Source: Bacteroidota bacterium
GTDB taxonomy: Bacteria; Bacteroidota; Bacteroidia; AKYH767-A; OLB10
Direction of reading: 5' to 3'
Assembly: GCA_016713525.1 (NCBI GenBank)
Contig: JADJOZ010000011.1
Span: forward strand, 71,001 to 135,000
Length of the DNA: 64,000 nucleotides
Positions within the stretch are counted from its first letter, which is position 1; each line of letters opens with the position of its first letter. The notes below the pieces were generated by a model, which was not told the DNA's origin, searched no databases, and saw only the letters and a list, made by a program, of their open reading frames with translations. Position numbers and translations under genes: made by a program. Below, piece by piece: positions 26,794 to 36,608 of the stretch.

Positions 26794-28356
26794 TTATTCC
26801 TTAAAATCATTTTCCACATCCACTACAATCCGTTCCGACTGATTGGCCAGTTGCCAGGCTGTATTAAAAACCAATTTAGCGATTTTAGAAGTTTTATCGA
26901 AGTCAATTTTATCGATCGTATCGGTTGGCTTGTGATAATCGTCGTGGATACCTGTGAAATAAAATATCACCGGAATTTTATTCTTCGCAAAATTGTAATG
27001 ATCGGAACGGTAATAGAGTTTCATTTTATCGGATGGATCATTGTATTTATAATCGAGATCCAGGTTGCAGCAAAATTTGTTGGCATCTTCATTGATCCTA
27101 TGCAGTTGCGTGCTTAATTTATCGCTTCCGATAATGTAAGTATAATCGGGATTGGAAGCATGTGCAGAATCGAGCCGACCAATCATATCAATATTCAGAT
27201 TGGCAACTGTTTTTTCGAGTGGAAACACCGGATTTTTGGTATAAAATTCTGAACCCAGCAAACCTTTTTCTTCACCGGAAAAATTCAGGAACAAGATACT
27301 TCTTTTAGGACCTTTACCCGCTTTTTTTGCCTTCACAAACGCTTCTGCCATAGCAAGTAAAGAGGCGGAACCAGATCCATCATCATCGGCACCATAATAT
27401 ATTTTATCGCCACGTTTTCCCAGATGGTCAAGGTGTGCCGATATAACTATTACTTCATCCTTCAGCGAGGACCCTTCTACATAACCCAAAACATTGCGAC
27501 ATGATGTTTTTGCAATTTTGCTTGTGATAGAAATATCCTGATTAAGAGTCAAGGCAAATGATTTCTTCTTCTTCGTAATTCGTTTTTCATACGAGGAAAC
27601 CGTATAGCCGGCATGTTGTAAAAAATCGTTTGCCATTTCAGGTGTGATATAGGCTACGGGAATAATTTGTTTTGCCTCTTCATCGGGTAAAGCCAGTCGA
27701 CCTGAAACTAACCATCGACTGATGCGTTCGTAATTTTTCTTATAATCTTTCTGCACAAAAAGCACCGCTTTCGCATTGCGGTCTTTTGCCAGTTGAATTT
27801 TTTTCTGTCTGCCGCTTGACCAGGGACTTTCAGCACCACTTTTAGTAAATTGTGCAGAACCATCTTTTTTCAGTGGTTCACCTTCGAGGAGCATCACTAC
27901 TTTTCCATTGACATCAACACTACTGTAGTCGTTCCATGCAATTGTTGAATCCACTATTCCATAACCAACAAAAACAATATCGGTTGCTTCCAATTGAAGT
28001 TCAGCGCTATTATCGGTGAAGAAAAAATCACCTGACTGTTTATAGCTTTTTTTGCGGGTATCGATGGTCATGATACCGGCAATCAGATTTACGAGTGGAA
28101 ATTCCTGGAAGCGTGTACCATTTGCAAGAGTAGGAAGTCCAAGTTTTTCATATTGTGATGAGACATAATTCGCCGCCTTCACCATTCCCGGAGCAGCTGT
28201 TTCCCGTCCTTCCAGAGAATCGGAAGCTAATACTTCAAGATGTTGCTTGATTAATGACGGAGAAATATAATTACTGAAAAAAACAGCAGTGCTATCCTGT
28301 GCAACTGCAGTAAAAAATACAATCAGTAATTGTAAGGTGACAATTAATTTCTTCAT
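26794..28356 (-). CDS. Secreted M28-family aminopeptidase with PA domain
   Basis: 520 residues. Signal peptide MKKLIVTLQLLIVFFTAVAQ. A protease-associated insert runs about 100-260 (VDVNGKVVMLLEGEP). Zn-ligand motifs: SAHLDHLG (His), YYGADDDGSG (Asp), NFSGEEKGLLG (Glu pair), NIDMIGRL (Asp) and DDYHKPTDTID (His). This matches M28 leucyl/glutaminyl aminopeptidase relatives of the envelope. It differs from the M28 gene at 22884 (PA-first architecture). It starts 20 bp downstream of rpiB and could be its operon partner. Confidence 0.92.
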   Translation of the reverse strand: MKKLIVTLQLLIVFFTAVAQDSTAVFFSNYISPSLIKQHLEVLASDSLEGRETAAPGMVKAANYVSSQYEKLGLPTLANGTRFQEFPLVNLIAGIMTIDTRKKSYKQSGDFFFTDNSAELQLEATDIVFVGYGIVDSTIAWNDYSSVDVNGKVVMLLEGEPLKKDGSAQFTKSGAESPWSSGRQKKIQLAKDRNAKAVLFVQKDYKKNYERISRWLVSGRLALPDEEAKQIIPVAYITPEMANDFLQHAGYTVSSYEKRITKKKKSFALTLNQDISITSKIAKTSCRNVLGYVEGSSLKDEVIVISAHLDHLGKRGDKIYYGADDDGSGSASLLAMAEAFVKAKKAGKGPKRSILFLNFSGEEKGLLGSEFYTKNPVFPLEKTVANLNIDMIGRLDSAHASNPDYTYIIGSDKLSTQLHRINEDANKFCCNLDLDYKYNDPSDKMKLYYRSDHYNFAKNKIPVIFYFTGIHDDYHKPTDTIDKIDFDKTSKIAKLVFNTAWQLANQSERIVVDVENDFKE

Positions 28357-28376
28357 GATAAAAAAATAATTCGCGA

Positions 28377-28814
28377 TTAAATTTTTTCAATTCTTTTCTG
28401 ATGACGACCACCTTCAAACGCTGTATTCATAAAGGTTTCGACCATCTGCAATGCCGTTTCATGTGAAACGAATCTAGCAGGTATGCACAGAACGTTAGCA
28501 TCGTTATGTTGACGTGCAAGAGCAGCAATTTCAACCGACCAGCAAAGTGCTGCACGAATACCTTTATGTTTATTAGCAGTGATGCAAACACCGTTTCCGC
28601 TTCCGCAAATAACAACACCCATTTCAACTTCACCGGATTCCACCTGAGTGGCGACCTGATGAGCAAAATCGGGATAATCTACTGAATCGGCGGAATGGGT
28701 TCCAACATCAACTAATGCAAAACCTGAATTAACTGTTTTCAGGGCAGTCTTGATCGATTCTTTACATTCAAAACCTGCGTGATCGGATCCAATGGCAATT
28801 GATGAAGTCGACAT
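28377..28814 (-). CDS. rpiB: Ribose-5-phosphate isomerase B
   Basis: 145 residues, the normal RpiB length. IAIGSDHAGFECKE (substrate-binding Asp-His), VDVGTHSADSVDYPDFAHQ, VICGSGNGVCITANKHKGIRAA (catalytic Cys, anion hole) and LARQHNDANVL are all present. It interconverts ribose-5-phosphate and ribulose-5-phosphate in the pentose phosphate pathway. A parS-like palindrome lies inside the coding sequence at 28455-28470. Its start faces the candidate origin region. Confidence 0.96.
   Translation of the reverse strand: MSTSSIAIGSDHAGFECKESIKTALKTVNSGFALVDVGTHSADSVDYPDFAHQVATQVESGEVEMGVVICGSGNGVCITANKHKGIRAALCWSVEIAALARQHNDANVLCIPARFVSHETALQMVETFMNTAFEGGRHQKRIEKI
28455..28470. promoter_or_regulatory. 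parS-like site inside rpiB
   Basis: CGTTTCATGTGAAACG is a perfect palindrome apart from the central bases and matches the parS consensus at 13 of 16 positions. It may have arisen by coding constraint, but its proximity to the candidate origin is notable. Confidence 0.5.
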
Positions 28815-29381
28815 ATTATTATAACTTATTGGTTTAAAACTTAATATACAAAACCAGGCTTACATGACAACCTGCATTTATGTATCATTTTTTAGTAAAT
28901 TTACTTAATTAACAGGTGATTCAAAGTTATTAACAACTACTTTTGTAGAGCATTCAAAACTACTGGAAAATAACCAATTATAAAAGTGACTTATAAACAT
29001 GAAATTGGTTCATAACTAAATTTAGTGCTGATAACTACTAAGATCTTTTAGTTGACAATGCCGGATGTGAAATGGCTTAGATAAAAAAAAGTAAGATCCT
29101 AATAATAGTTGTTGAAAGTAATGGAATAAATGTGAACAATACTGTGAACATAATTCACACTAAAAACGGGTTGGAACTATTAACAAACAACAAGTCACCG
29201 ATCATGTTAATAAACATAAAAAAGATTACCATTCAATACTATAAGCTACTCATAACTCAATAACTGTTGTTAATAAGCGTTCATAACTGAGATATCAAAG
29301 AAAAAAGAAATAAACTTATACAGGATATGAACAGCTATACATTAATAACATTAAATCTTTAAAAAAATATATAATTATATA
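28815..29381. other. Candidate replication origin (AT-rich, DnaA-box-like 9-mers)
   Basis: 570 bp with no gene and very high AT content. The 9-mer TTATTAACA occurs exactly three times on either strand (28927-28935; 29205-29213 and 29268-29276 as TGTTAATAA), with a one-mismatch copy at 29177-29185. A 12-bp-spaced set TGTGAACA, TGTGAACA, TTCACA lies at 29131-29159; repeated CATAACT/ATAACT motifs and an A/T-only tract next to nadA follow. The consensus DnaA box TTATCCACA itself is absent, so this is an inference from clustering and the parS context. It separates divergent rpiB and nadA. Confidence 0.45.
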
Positions 29382-30385
29382 ATGATGATAGAAAGTGAGA
29401 TTTTGGAAGCTGTGAAAAAATTCGGATATTTGAATCAGCGAATCGATCCGGCGCTGGATTTGTTTGCGGAAATTGAAAAGTTAAAAAAGAAAAAAATGCA
29501 ATCATACTCGCCCATTATTACCAGGATGCTGATATTCAGGACATAGCCGATTACCGCGGCGATAGTCTGGGTCTGGCACAGCAAGCTGAGAAGACTACAG
29601 CCGATTTGATTGTTTTTGCCGGGGTGCATTTCATGGCTGAGACAGCCAAGTTACTCAATCCCAATAAGAAAGTTGTTTTACCCGATTTAAATGCCGGTTG
29701 TTCACTGGCCGATTCCTGTCCGCCGGAAGATTTTCGTAAATTCAAAGAATCACATCCCAATCACATTGTAATTTCATACATCAACTGTACTGCCGGTATC
29801 AAAGCACTCAGTGATATCATTTGCACCTCTTCTAACGCGATTAAAATAGTGGAGTCGGTTCCTGCAGACCAAAAGATAATTTTTGCACCTGACAAGAACC
29901 TGGGTGCTTATATCATGAAAAAAACCGGTCGTGACATGATCTTGTGGGACGGCGCCTGTATGGTGCATGAGATTTTTTCACTCGAAAAAATTATGAAGCT
30001 GAAACATCAGCATCCGAAAGCAAAAGTAATTGCACATCCCGAGTGTGAAGATCCTGTTTTGAAACAGGCCGATTTTATTGGAAGTACCACAGCATTGCTG
30101 AATTATACTTCACATAATCCCGCAGATGAATTTATAGTTGTCACCGAATCAGGCATCATCCATCAGATGCAGCTGGCGAATCCGCATAAGACCTTTATCC
30201 CGGCCCCACCGGAGAATAACTGTGCCTGCAACGATTGCCCGCATATGAAACTAAATACACTTGAGAAACTTTATCTTTGTATGAAGTACGAAGTTCCGGA
30301 AGTATTAATTCCCGAAGAACTGGCGGCAGATGCATTAAGACCTTTAAAAAGAATGTTGGAAATTTCAGCGAGTCACGGCCTATGA
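29382..30385 (+). CDS. nadA: Quinolinate synthase NadA (frameshift in an A run near 29490)
   Basis: The 4Fe-4S enzyme that condenses iminoaspartate with dihydroxyacetone phosphate in NAD synthesis. The N-terminal frame opens at ATG 29382 (MMIESEILEAVKKFGYLN) and breaks in the A tract 29488-29494. Adding one A gives NAIILAHYYQDADIQDIADY and joins SLGLAQQAEKTTADLIVFAG to the frame ending at 30385. Cluster Cys ligands include CSLADSCPP, HPECEDP and CNDCPHM near the end; substrate motif VSYINCTAGIKA. The break is most likely a read error. The stop overlaps the ATG of the next gene (ATGA). Confidence 0.93.
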
Positions 30386-31926
30386 GACTATTATTAGTTT
30401 TTGCATTTTTACTTTCATTTGGAATTGTTACTGCCCAGGAAACGGGTACTGTAAATCCCAATGGTTTTAATATTTTTTATTATCCCAACGGTGCAAAAAG
30501 CAGTGAAGGAAATTTATTGAATGGTAAACCCGATGGAATATGGAAGGCCTATCATGAGAATGGTAATTTGAAATCGGAAGGAAACCGGGTGAGTGGTAGA
30601 TTAGAAGGTGCCTGGTCGTTTTTTTAATGAGGATGGGACACCGGCAGCAATCTATAATTATATTGGTGGCACCAAAAACGGAATTCAAAAAAGAATTTTA
30701 TTCTAATAAAACCATTCGTGCCGAAGAACCCATGGTGAATGGTGTGAAACAAGGAAGTAGCGAAATATTTTTCTGAAACCGGATATCTGATGAAAGAAGT
30801 GCCATTCGATAAAGGTGTTGAAAATGGTAATGGACGCAGTTATGATGAATCCGGAAATGTGATTAATCTTTCTATTTATAAGAATGGTTATCTGGTGAAA
30901 GATGAAAAAATAAACCGCAAAGATAAATTCAGTTTTAAGCAGGGAACGTGGAAAGAATTTTATCCGGATTTTGTTGTTAAGAAAGAATCCAATTATAAAG
31001 ATGATAAGTTGGAAGGACCGGTGAAGTATTATAATCCCGAAGGACAATTCACGAAGATGGATATTTTTAAAGATGGTGAATTGGTAATTGATAAAACAGC
31101 AAATGTAAAATTAGAAATCGACCGCGATTATCATGCCGGCGGAAGAGTGAAATCTTCTGTTAATATTATAGATGGAAAAAAACAAGGTGTTTACCGGGAA
31201 TATGATATTAAAGGAAATATTACATCATCGAAATTATACCGCGACAATGAAATCTATGCCGAAGGATTGGTAGATGAGAATATGAAATATCAGGGACCAT
31301 GGAAGTTTTATTATAAAAGCGGAAAGCTTCGTTCCGAAGGTAGCTTTAAAGATGGCAACCGCGATGGTGAATGGAAGTTTTACTATGAAAACGGTAAATT
31401 GGAGCAATCAGGAAAATATGTTTCCAACCTGCCTGATGGTGAATGGAAGTGGTACTTTATGAATGGAAAACTACTCCGCGAAGAATCCTATCTTAAAGGA
31501 AAAGAAGAGGGATACATGAAAGAATTTTCTGACACCGCAACTGTCATTGCAGAAGGAAATTATATTGAAGGCCGTCGTGACGGAGCCTGGAAGTTTTTCA
31601 GTGAGGCCTACACCGCACAAGGCTCTTATATTGATGGATTAGAAACCGGTAACTGGAAAGGCTATTTTTCAAATGGTAAATTAGCTTTTGAAGGTTCTTA
31701 TTTTGAAGGAAATGAAAATGGAGAACATCGCTATTATTACGATAATGGAAAAGTCAAACAAATCCGGAATTACAAATCTGGTTTGGCCGATGGCGAATGG
31801 AAATCGTACGATGTAACCGGAGAGCTGATTTTGACAACCACCTATATAGCAGGTGAAGAAGTAAAATTTGACGGCGCTAAAGTCGGGAAATTAATAGCAG
31901 CAGAGCTGCTGTCATTGGGTCATTAG
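30382..31926 (+). CDS. Secreted MORN/YwqK-like repeat protein (compensating indels)
   Basis: Start ATG 30382 overlaps the nadA stop. Signal peptide MRLLLVFAFLLSFGIVTAQ. About a dozen MORN-2-type repeats follow (pattern YYxNGKxxxEGxYxxGxxDGxWKxY, e.g. KFYYENGKLEQSGKYV). Three one-base insertions, all in homopolymers (T run at 30619, A run near 30687, A run near 30763), break and then restore the frame; removing them gives one ~514-aa product. The C-terminus (LIAAELLSLGH) is encoded by the first copy of a dispersed palindromic repeat. Role unknown; MORN-2 proteins of this kind are surface or antitoxin-related. Confidence 0.8.
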
Positions 31927-32330
31927 CAGCAGAGCTGCTGTCATTAGCGGCACAGCCGCTGTCATTAGGTCATTAATCGGCATGGCCGCATTTATGTCAT
32001 TAGGTCATTGGCAGTTCATCTAGCTTTTGATCTATAATGGTCATTTAAAATAATTTCTCCTGCATCGCCGCCAGCTTTAATTTTAATTAAATCCGCGTCT
32101 CCCTAACTCTGCGTTCAAAAAAATAAAGTCATTAGCAGCAGAGCTGCTGTCATTTGCGGCATAGCCGCTGTCATTGGGTCATTGAAAATAATTTCTCCCC
32201 ATCGCGTAAGCGCATTTCTCCGCGTCTCCCTAACTCTGCGTTCAATAAAATGTCATTAGCGGCAAAGCCGCTGTCATTGGGTCATTTGCGGCAGAGCCGC
32301 GTCATTGGGTCATTAGCGTCAGAAATTTAT
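31896..32330. repeat. Dispersed palindromic repeats (family 2, GCxGCxxxGCxGC-TGTCATT)
   Basis: At least seven copies of GCAGCAGAGCTGCTGTCATT or GCGGCAAAGCCGCTGTCATT, each a short hairpin followed by TGTCATTAG/GGGTCATT, alternate with two copies of a spacer ending CCGCGTCTCCCTAACTCTGCG. They fill most of the 600-bp gap before the ATPase gene. Related copies lie at 48075-48290. No gene is supported; the 32154-32354 frame is made of repeat. Confidence 0.85.
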
Positions 32331-32525
32331 TTCGTATCTGACATAAAAAGGTAACTATAATTACTTGATCATCAGCACAAAAGCTCTTTTAGAAGTATCA
32401 AATTATCTAATTGGGCAAAATAAGAATTAAAATTGCTTGAAATTTTCTTATTTTAAAAAATATGATTAAATAAGTACTATTAATAGAGCTTATTTTGTAT
32501 ATTTGTATTAAAATATGTGCTAATC

Positions 32526-33950
32526 ATGAATCTTAAGCCCATTTCTAAGCATTTAATCCTGGATAGATTAAATTTTGAAAATCCCTGGTGGATTCACGGA
32601 AAGATAGACGAAGATTATCAATTAAAGCCACGACGTCTATACTACAAGCTATTTTATTCATTGGTGTTCGAGTCTGATGTCAGAAGGGCCATAACTCTCA
32701 TGGGACCACGTCGGGTTGGAAAGACGGTAATGTTACATCATACCATTCAGGGATTACTGGACAATCATATTTCAGATAAAAAAATATGCTTTATAAACAT
32801 AGAAAATCCGGTATACCGCAATATTCCGTTGCATGAACTTTTCAGTTATGCCCGTGAAACTGTTGCTGATAATAATCCTGAAGACTGGTATGTATTTATT
32901 GACGAAATACAATATTTAAAAGATTGGGAGATTCATCTCAAAATTCTGGTTGACGATTATCCGTCAACCAAATTTATTGTTTCCGGTTCTGCAGCAGCAG
33001 CACTTAAATTAGGTAGTACTGAAAGTGGAGCGGGACGATTTACAGATTTCATGTTACCTCCTTTAACTTTTCAGGAGTATATGCATCTGAAAAAATTAGA
33101 CCATCTTTTAATTCCAACGGAACTAAAATGGGGAAACAAAATAATAGATTCTTTTTCGGCATTAAACATAAAAGAAGTAAATAAACATTTTGTAGACTAC
33201 ATTAACTATGGTGGCTATCCGGAAGTTATATTTTCTGATACTATAAAATCTAATCCCGGAAGATATATCAGAAGTGATATTGTTGATAAAGTATTATTGA
33301 AAGATTTGCCGGGTATGTATGGAATTCAAGATGTTCAGGAACTTAATTCCTTATTTACAAAACTTGCTTATTACAGTGGCAACGAAATCAGTCTGGAATC
33401 GTTAAGTAAAGTATCAGGTGTACCTAAGGCATTGCTAAAAAAGTACCTGACTTATCTGGAGGCAGCATTTCTGATTAAAATCGTGAAACGTATTGACCAA
33501 AATTCGAAAAGCTTTCAAAGAGATAATTTTTTTAAAGTATATCTCACAAATCCAAGTCTGAGAACTGCACTCTTCTCACCATTGTCACCTACAGACGAAG
33601 AGATGGGTGATATGGTTGAAACAGCAGTATTTTCTCAATGGATGCATCGTGATGATTTTATTCCTTATTATGCAAGATGGTCGAAAGGCGAAGTTGATTT
33701 AGTCAGATTAAGTAACAAAACCTTCAAACCTAAATGGGTAGTTGAAATAAAATGGAGTGACAACTATTTTGAAAATCCTAAAAAATTAAAAAGTCTGCTA
33801 AATTTTTGTGAAGCCAATAAACTCGAGCGCGCATTATCAACAACGGTAGATATTTCTGGTTCTAAAATAATTAAAGGTATTGAAATCGTTTACATTCCGG
33901 CTGCAGTTTATTGTTATATTGTTGCAAATAATACTTTGACTGAAAAGTAA
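32526..33950 (+). CDS. AAA+ ATPase with DUF4143 C-terminal domain
   Basis: 474 residues from ATG 32526 (a GTG at 32517 is in frame). Walker A TLMGPRRVGKTVMLHH (~60-75), Walker B WYVFIDEIQYLKDW (~118-131), sensor FIVSGSAA, then a winged-helix part (SLESLSKVSGVPKALLKKYL) and the PD-(D/E)XK-like DUF4143 C-terminus (VETAVFSQW ... YARWSKGEVDLV ... WVVEIKWSDN, showing E...D...ExK). Function in this family is unknown, possibly DNA or mobile-element related. A -7 box TATATTTG lies at 32498-32505. It is flanked by repeats, so horizontal acquisition is likely. Confidence 0.88.
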   Translation: MNLKPISKHLILDRLNFENPWWIHGKIDEDYQLKPRRLYYKLFYSLVFESDVRRAITLMGPRRVGKTVMLHHTIQGLLDNHISDKKICFINIENPVYRNIPLHELFSYARETVADNNPEDWYVFIDEIQYLKDWEIHLKILVDDYPSTKFIVSGSAAAALKLGSTESGAGRFTDFMLPPLTFQEYMHLKKLDHLLIPTELKWGNKIIDSFSALNIKEVNKHFVDYINYGGYPEVIFSDTIKSNPGRYIRSDIVDKVLLKDLPGMYGIQDVQELNSLFTKLAYYSGNEISLESLSKVSGVPKALLKKYLTYLEAAFLIKIVKRIDQNSKSFQRDNFFKVYLTNPSLRTALFSPLSPTDEEMGDMVETAVFSQWMHRDDFIPYYARWSKGEVDLVRLSNKTFKPKWVVEIKWSDNYFENPKKLKSLLNFCEANKLERALSTTVDISGSKIIKGIEIVYIPAAVYCYIVANNTLTEK

Positions 33951-34179
33951 ATATTGATAGTATTTTTACTCTTAGTATTATTGATTTCTGAAATGGGAGA
34001 GGAATAAACACCATTTTACTTAGTGGCCAATTCCAGTTTCGCCCCTCATTTTCACCTCATTGTAACCTTTTGAAGTCGTTTGCAGTTAAAAACGGTGTTG
34101 TATTGAAGACTGTCGGGAACGATTATTTAATACAATGATTATCAGCGAATTAAGACAATCATCTTAAACAAAAACCATT

Positions 34180-36338
34180 ATGAAACGAATTTTTTCGGGA
34201 GCTGCCCTTCTGGTTATCTTGTTAAATCTGTTTACCGGACTTGCGGTAGCACAGAGTAACAGTCCGTTGGTTAAAGCTGAAAAGTTGTACAAACTTTTTG
34301 CATTCCATGAAGCCATTGAAGAGTACGAAAAAGTACTTGCCGCAGATCCGACTAACGCTGTGGCTATACGTAATATAGCAGATTGCTACCGCCAGACCAA
34401 CAATTCGGAAAAGGCGGAGGTTTATTATGCTAAAGTAGTTAAGCTGGCCGATGCGAAACCAATCGACAAACTGCTGTATGCGCAATCGCTGATGTACAAT
34501 GCAAAATACGACGATGCGAAAAAAATATTTGCGGAGTATTCTACAGTTGCATCAACCGATGAGCGTGCTAAGAATGCGATGGAAGCCATCAATAAAATGG
34601 ATTCCTTTTTTCAGGATAGTTCACGCACCAGAATTTCTAAGATATTAGTCAATTCCGATAAAGCCGATTTCTCTCCTGTATTTTATCGCGAGGGAGTAGT
34701 ATTTGTTTCATCGCGTGAAGCAGGTGCTAAGGACAAAATGCACACATGGACAGGAAACGCATTTCTTACCTTATATTATGCTAAAGGTAAAGAATCAAAT
34801 CTTCGTTCACCGGAATTATTTATCCGTGAATTCCAGAGTAAATTTAATGATGGTCCCGTTTGCTTTGATAAAGAAGGCAATGAAATGTACCTTACCAGAA
34901 ACCATGAAACGGTTTCGAATAAGGCCGATAAAATTGTTAAACTGAAAATTGTAAAATCGAAACTGGTAGAAGGCAAGTGGGATGATCCATCTGAATTCCC
35001 TTTCAACAGCCGCGAATACAATACCGCACACGCCTGCTTAAGTGCAGATGGTAAGCGCCTCTATTTTGCATCCGATATGCCCGGTACACTGGGTGGCATG
35101 GACATATTTTATGCCGATAAAAATGAAAGTGGTTGGGATGCACCTGTGAATCTTGGAAATAAAGTGAATACCAAAGGAAATGAATTGTTTCCTTTTATTA
35201 CAGATGATAATATCCTCTATTTTGCTTCCAACGGTTTGGTTGGAATGGGTGGACTCGATATTTACGAAAGCACTTACAAAGATGGAAAGCGCTCAGAGCC
35301 GCGTAACATGGGTTATCCTGTGAATACGCACAAAGATGATTTTGGTCTGGTGCTTAATAAAGAAGGTGAAAAAGGATATCTTGCTTCTAACCGTAATGGT
35401 GGAAAAGGTGATGATGATATTTATGCAGTTGAAATTCTGAAATCGATTGTCGTAGCCGGAAAAGTAACCGATAAGAAAACCGGCAATCCTATTGAAGGCG
35501 CCGATGTAATTCTGAAAGATAAATCAGGAAAAGAAATTGCAAGAACTTTGGCTAAAGCCGATGGTACCTACGAGTTTCCATTAGAGTTCGACAAAGAATA
35601 CACCGTACTTGCAACCAAGACCGATTACTCTAAAGAAGAAAAACCGGTATCGACCATTAACGTTCGCACCAGCAAAATAACAGTCGATTTCCAACTAGAA
35701 AAATTAAGCTTTGCAGTAGAAGGAATTGTATCCGACCGCGAAACTACCGTACCATTACAAGGAGCGAAAGTAGTGTTGCTTAACCGCGATGGTAAAGAAT
35801 TGGCTAATGCAACTACAGCAGCCGATGGTTACTACTATTTTAAACTTGAAGCTGAAAGCGAATATCGTGTTAAAGCATCTAAAGAAGGCTATTTCTCGAA
35901 GAGTGAAATGGTAAGTACTGTTGGTAAAAAGCAGGTGTAATTAAAAAGGATCTGCCACTTGAGAAATTAGTACTTAACAAACCAATTCGTCTCGATAACA
36001 TTTACTATTACCTGGCGAAATGGAATATCAGGCCCGATGCAGCAAAAGAACTTGATAAGCTTGTACAAATATTAAAAGATAATCCGACTATCGTAATCGA
36101 GTTGGGATCACACACCGATTGCAGAGCGAGTGATGCGTACAACTGGGACTTATCGGATAAACGTGCGAAGTCTGCAGCCAAATACATAGTTGAGGTTGGT
36201 GGCATTGAAAAATCGAGAATTACCGGTAAAGGATATGGTGAAACGATGCTTATTAACCGTTGTGCAAACAATGTAAAATGCTCTGAAGCTGAACATCAGG
36301 AAAATCGACGAACTGAATTTAAAGTATTGAAGTTTTGA
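34180..36338 (+). CDS. PorE-like envelope protein: TPR, PD40 propeller, CRD, OmpA (frameshift near 35934)
   Basis: About 719 residues. Signal peptide to ~24, TPR helices (~27-150), a five-bladed PD40/WD40-like propeller (~165-420; repeated LYFASDMPGTLGGMDIFYA-type blades), two carboxypeptidase-regulatory-like beta-sandwiches (VAGKVTDKKTGNPIEGADV, VEGIVSDRETTVPLQGA), then an OmpA peptidoglycan-binding domain (IVIELGSHTDCRASDAYN ... KRAKSAAKYI ... RRTEF). The frame breaks after KKQ; restoring one G (CAGGT to CAGGGT) joins it to GVIKKDLPLEKL. This order is that of PorE, the T9SS component that anchors the trans-envelope complex to peptidoglycan, although similar paralogues are common. Confidence 0.9.
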
Positions 36339-36383
36339 TAAGCGTATTTAGTACGCGTTCATTATAAAGATTCCATTCCCCCC

Positions 36384-36411
36384 TCCCGCCTCGGCGGGAT
36401 TTTTCTTTTTT
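36384..36411 (+). terminator. Intrinsic terminator after the PorE-like gene
   Basis: Stem TCCCGC / GCGGGA with loop CTCG at 36384-36399, followed by TTTTTCTTTTTT. It lies 46 bp after the stop codon. Confidence 0.85.
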
Positions 36412-36608
36412 GAGTGACAAGTGGCAAGTGACAAGTAGCAAGTGAGGTTTCTTAGTAGAATGATATGACTGCATTAAGTTGAAAGATCGCTATGAGTCCA
36501 CCAGCTGGCCACACCATAGAAATCCTGGAACATGGAGCTTTAACGGAGAAAAAACTTGGATAAGCATAAGTTTGTTAAAGAGAATAGTCATCTCTTTAAG
36601 TTTAAGCA

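Noticed and set aside
30703..31047. 114-codon reverse-strand open frame
   Set aside because: Ile/Phe-rich complement of the MORN repeats; the forward gene has clear repeats.
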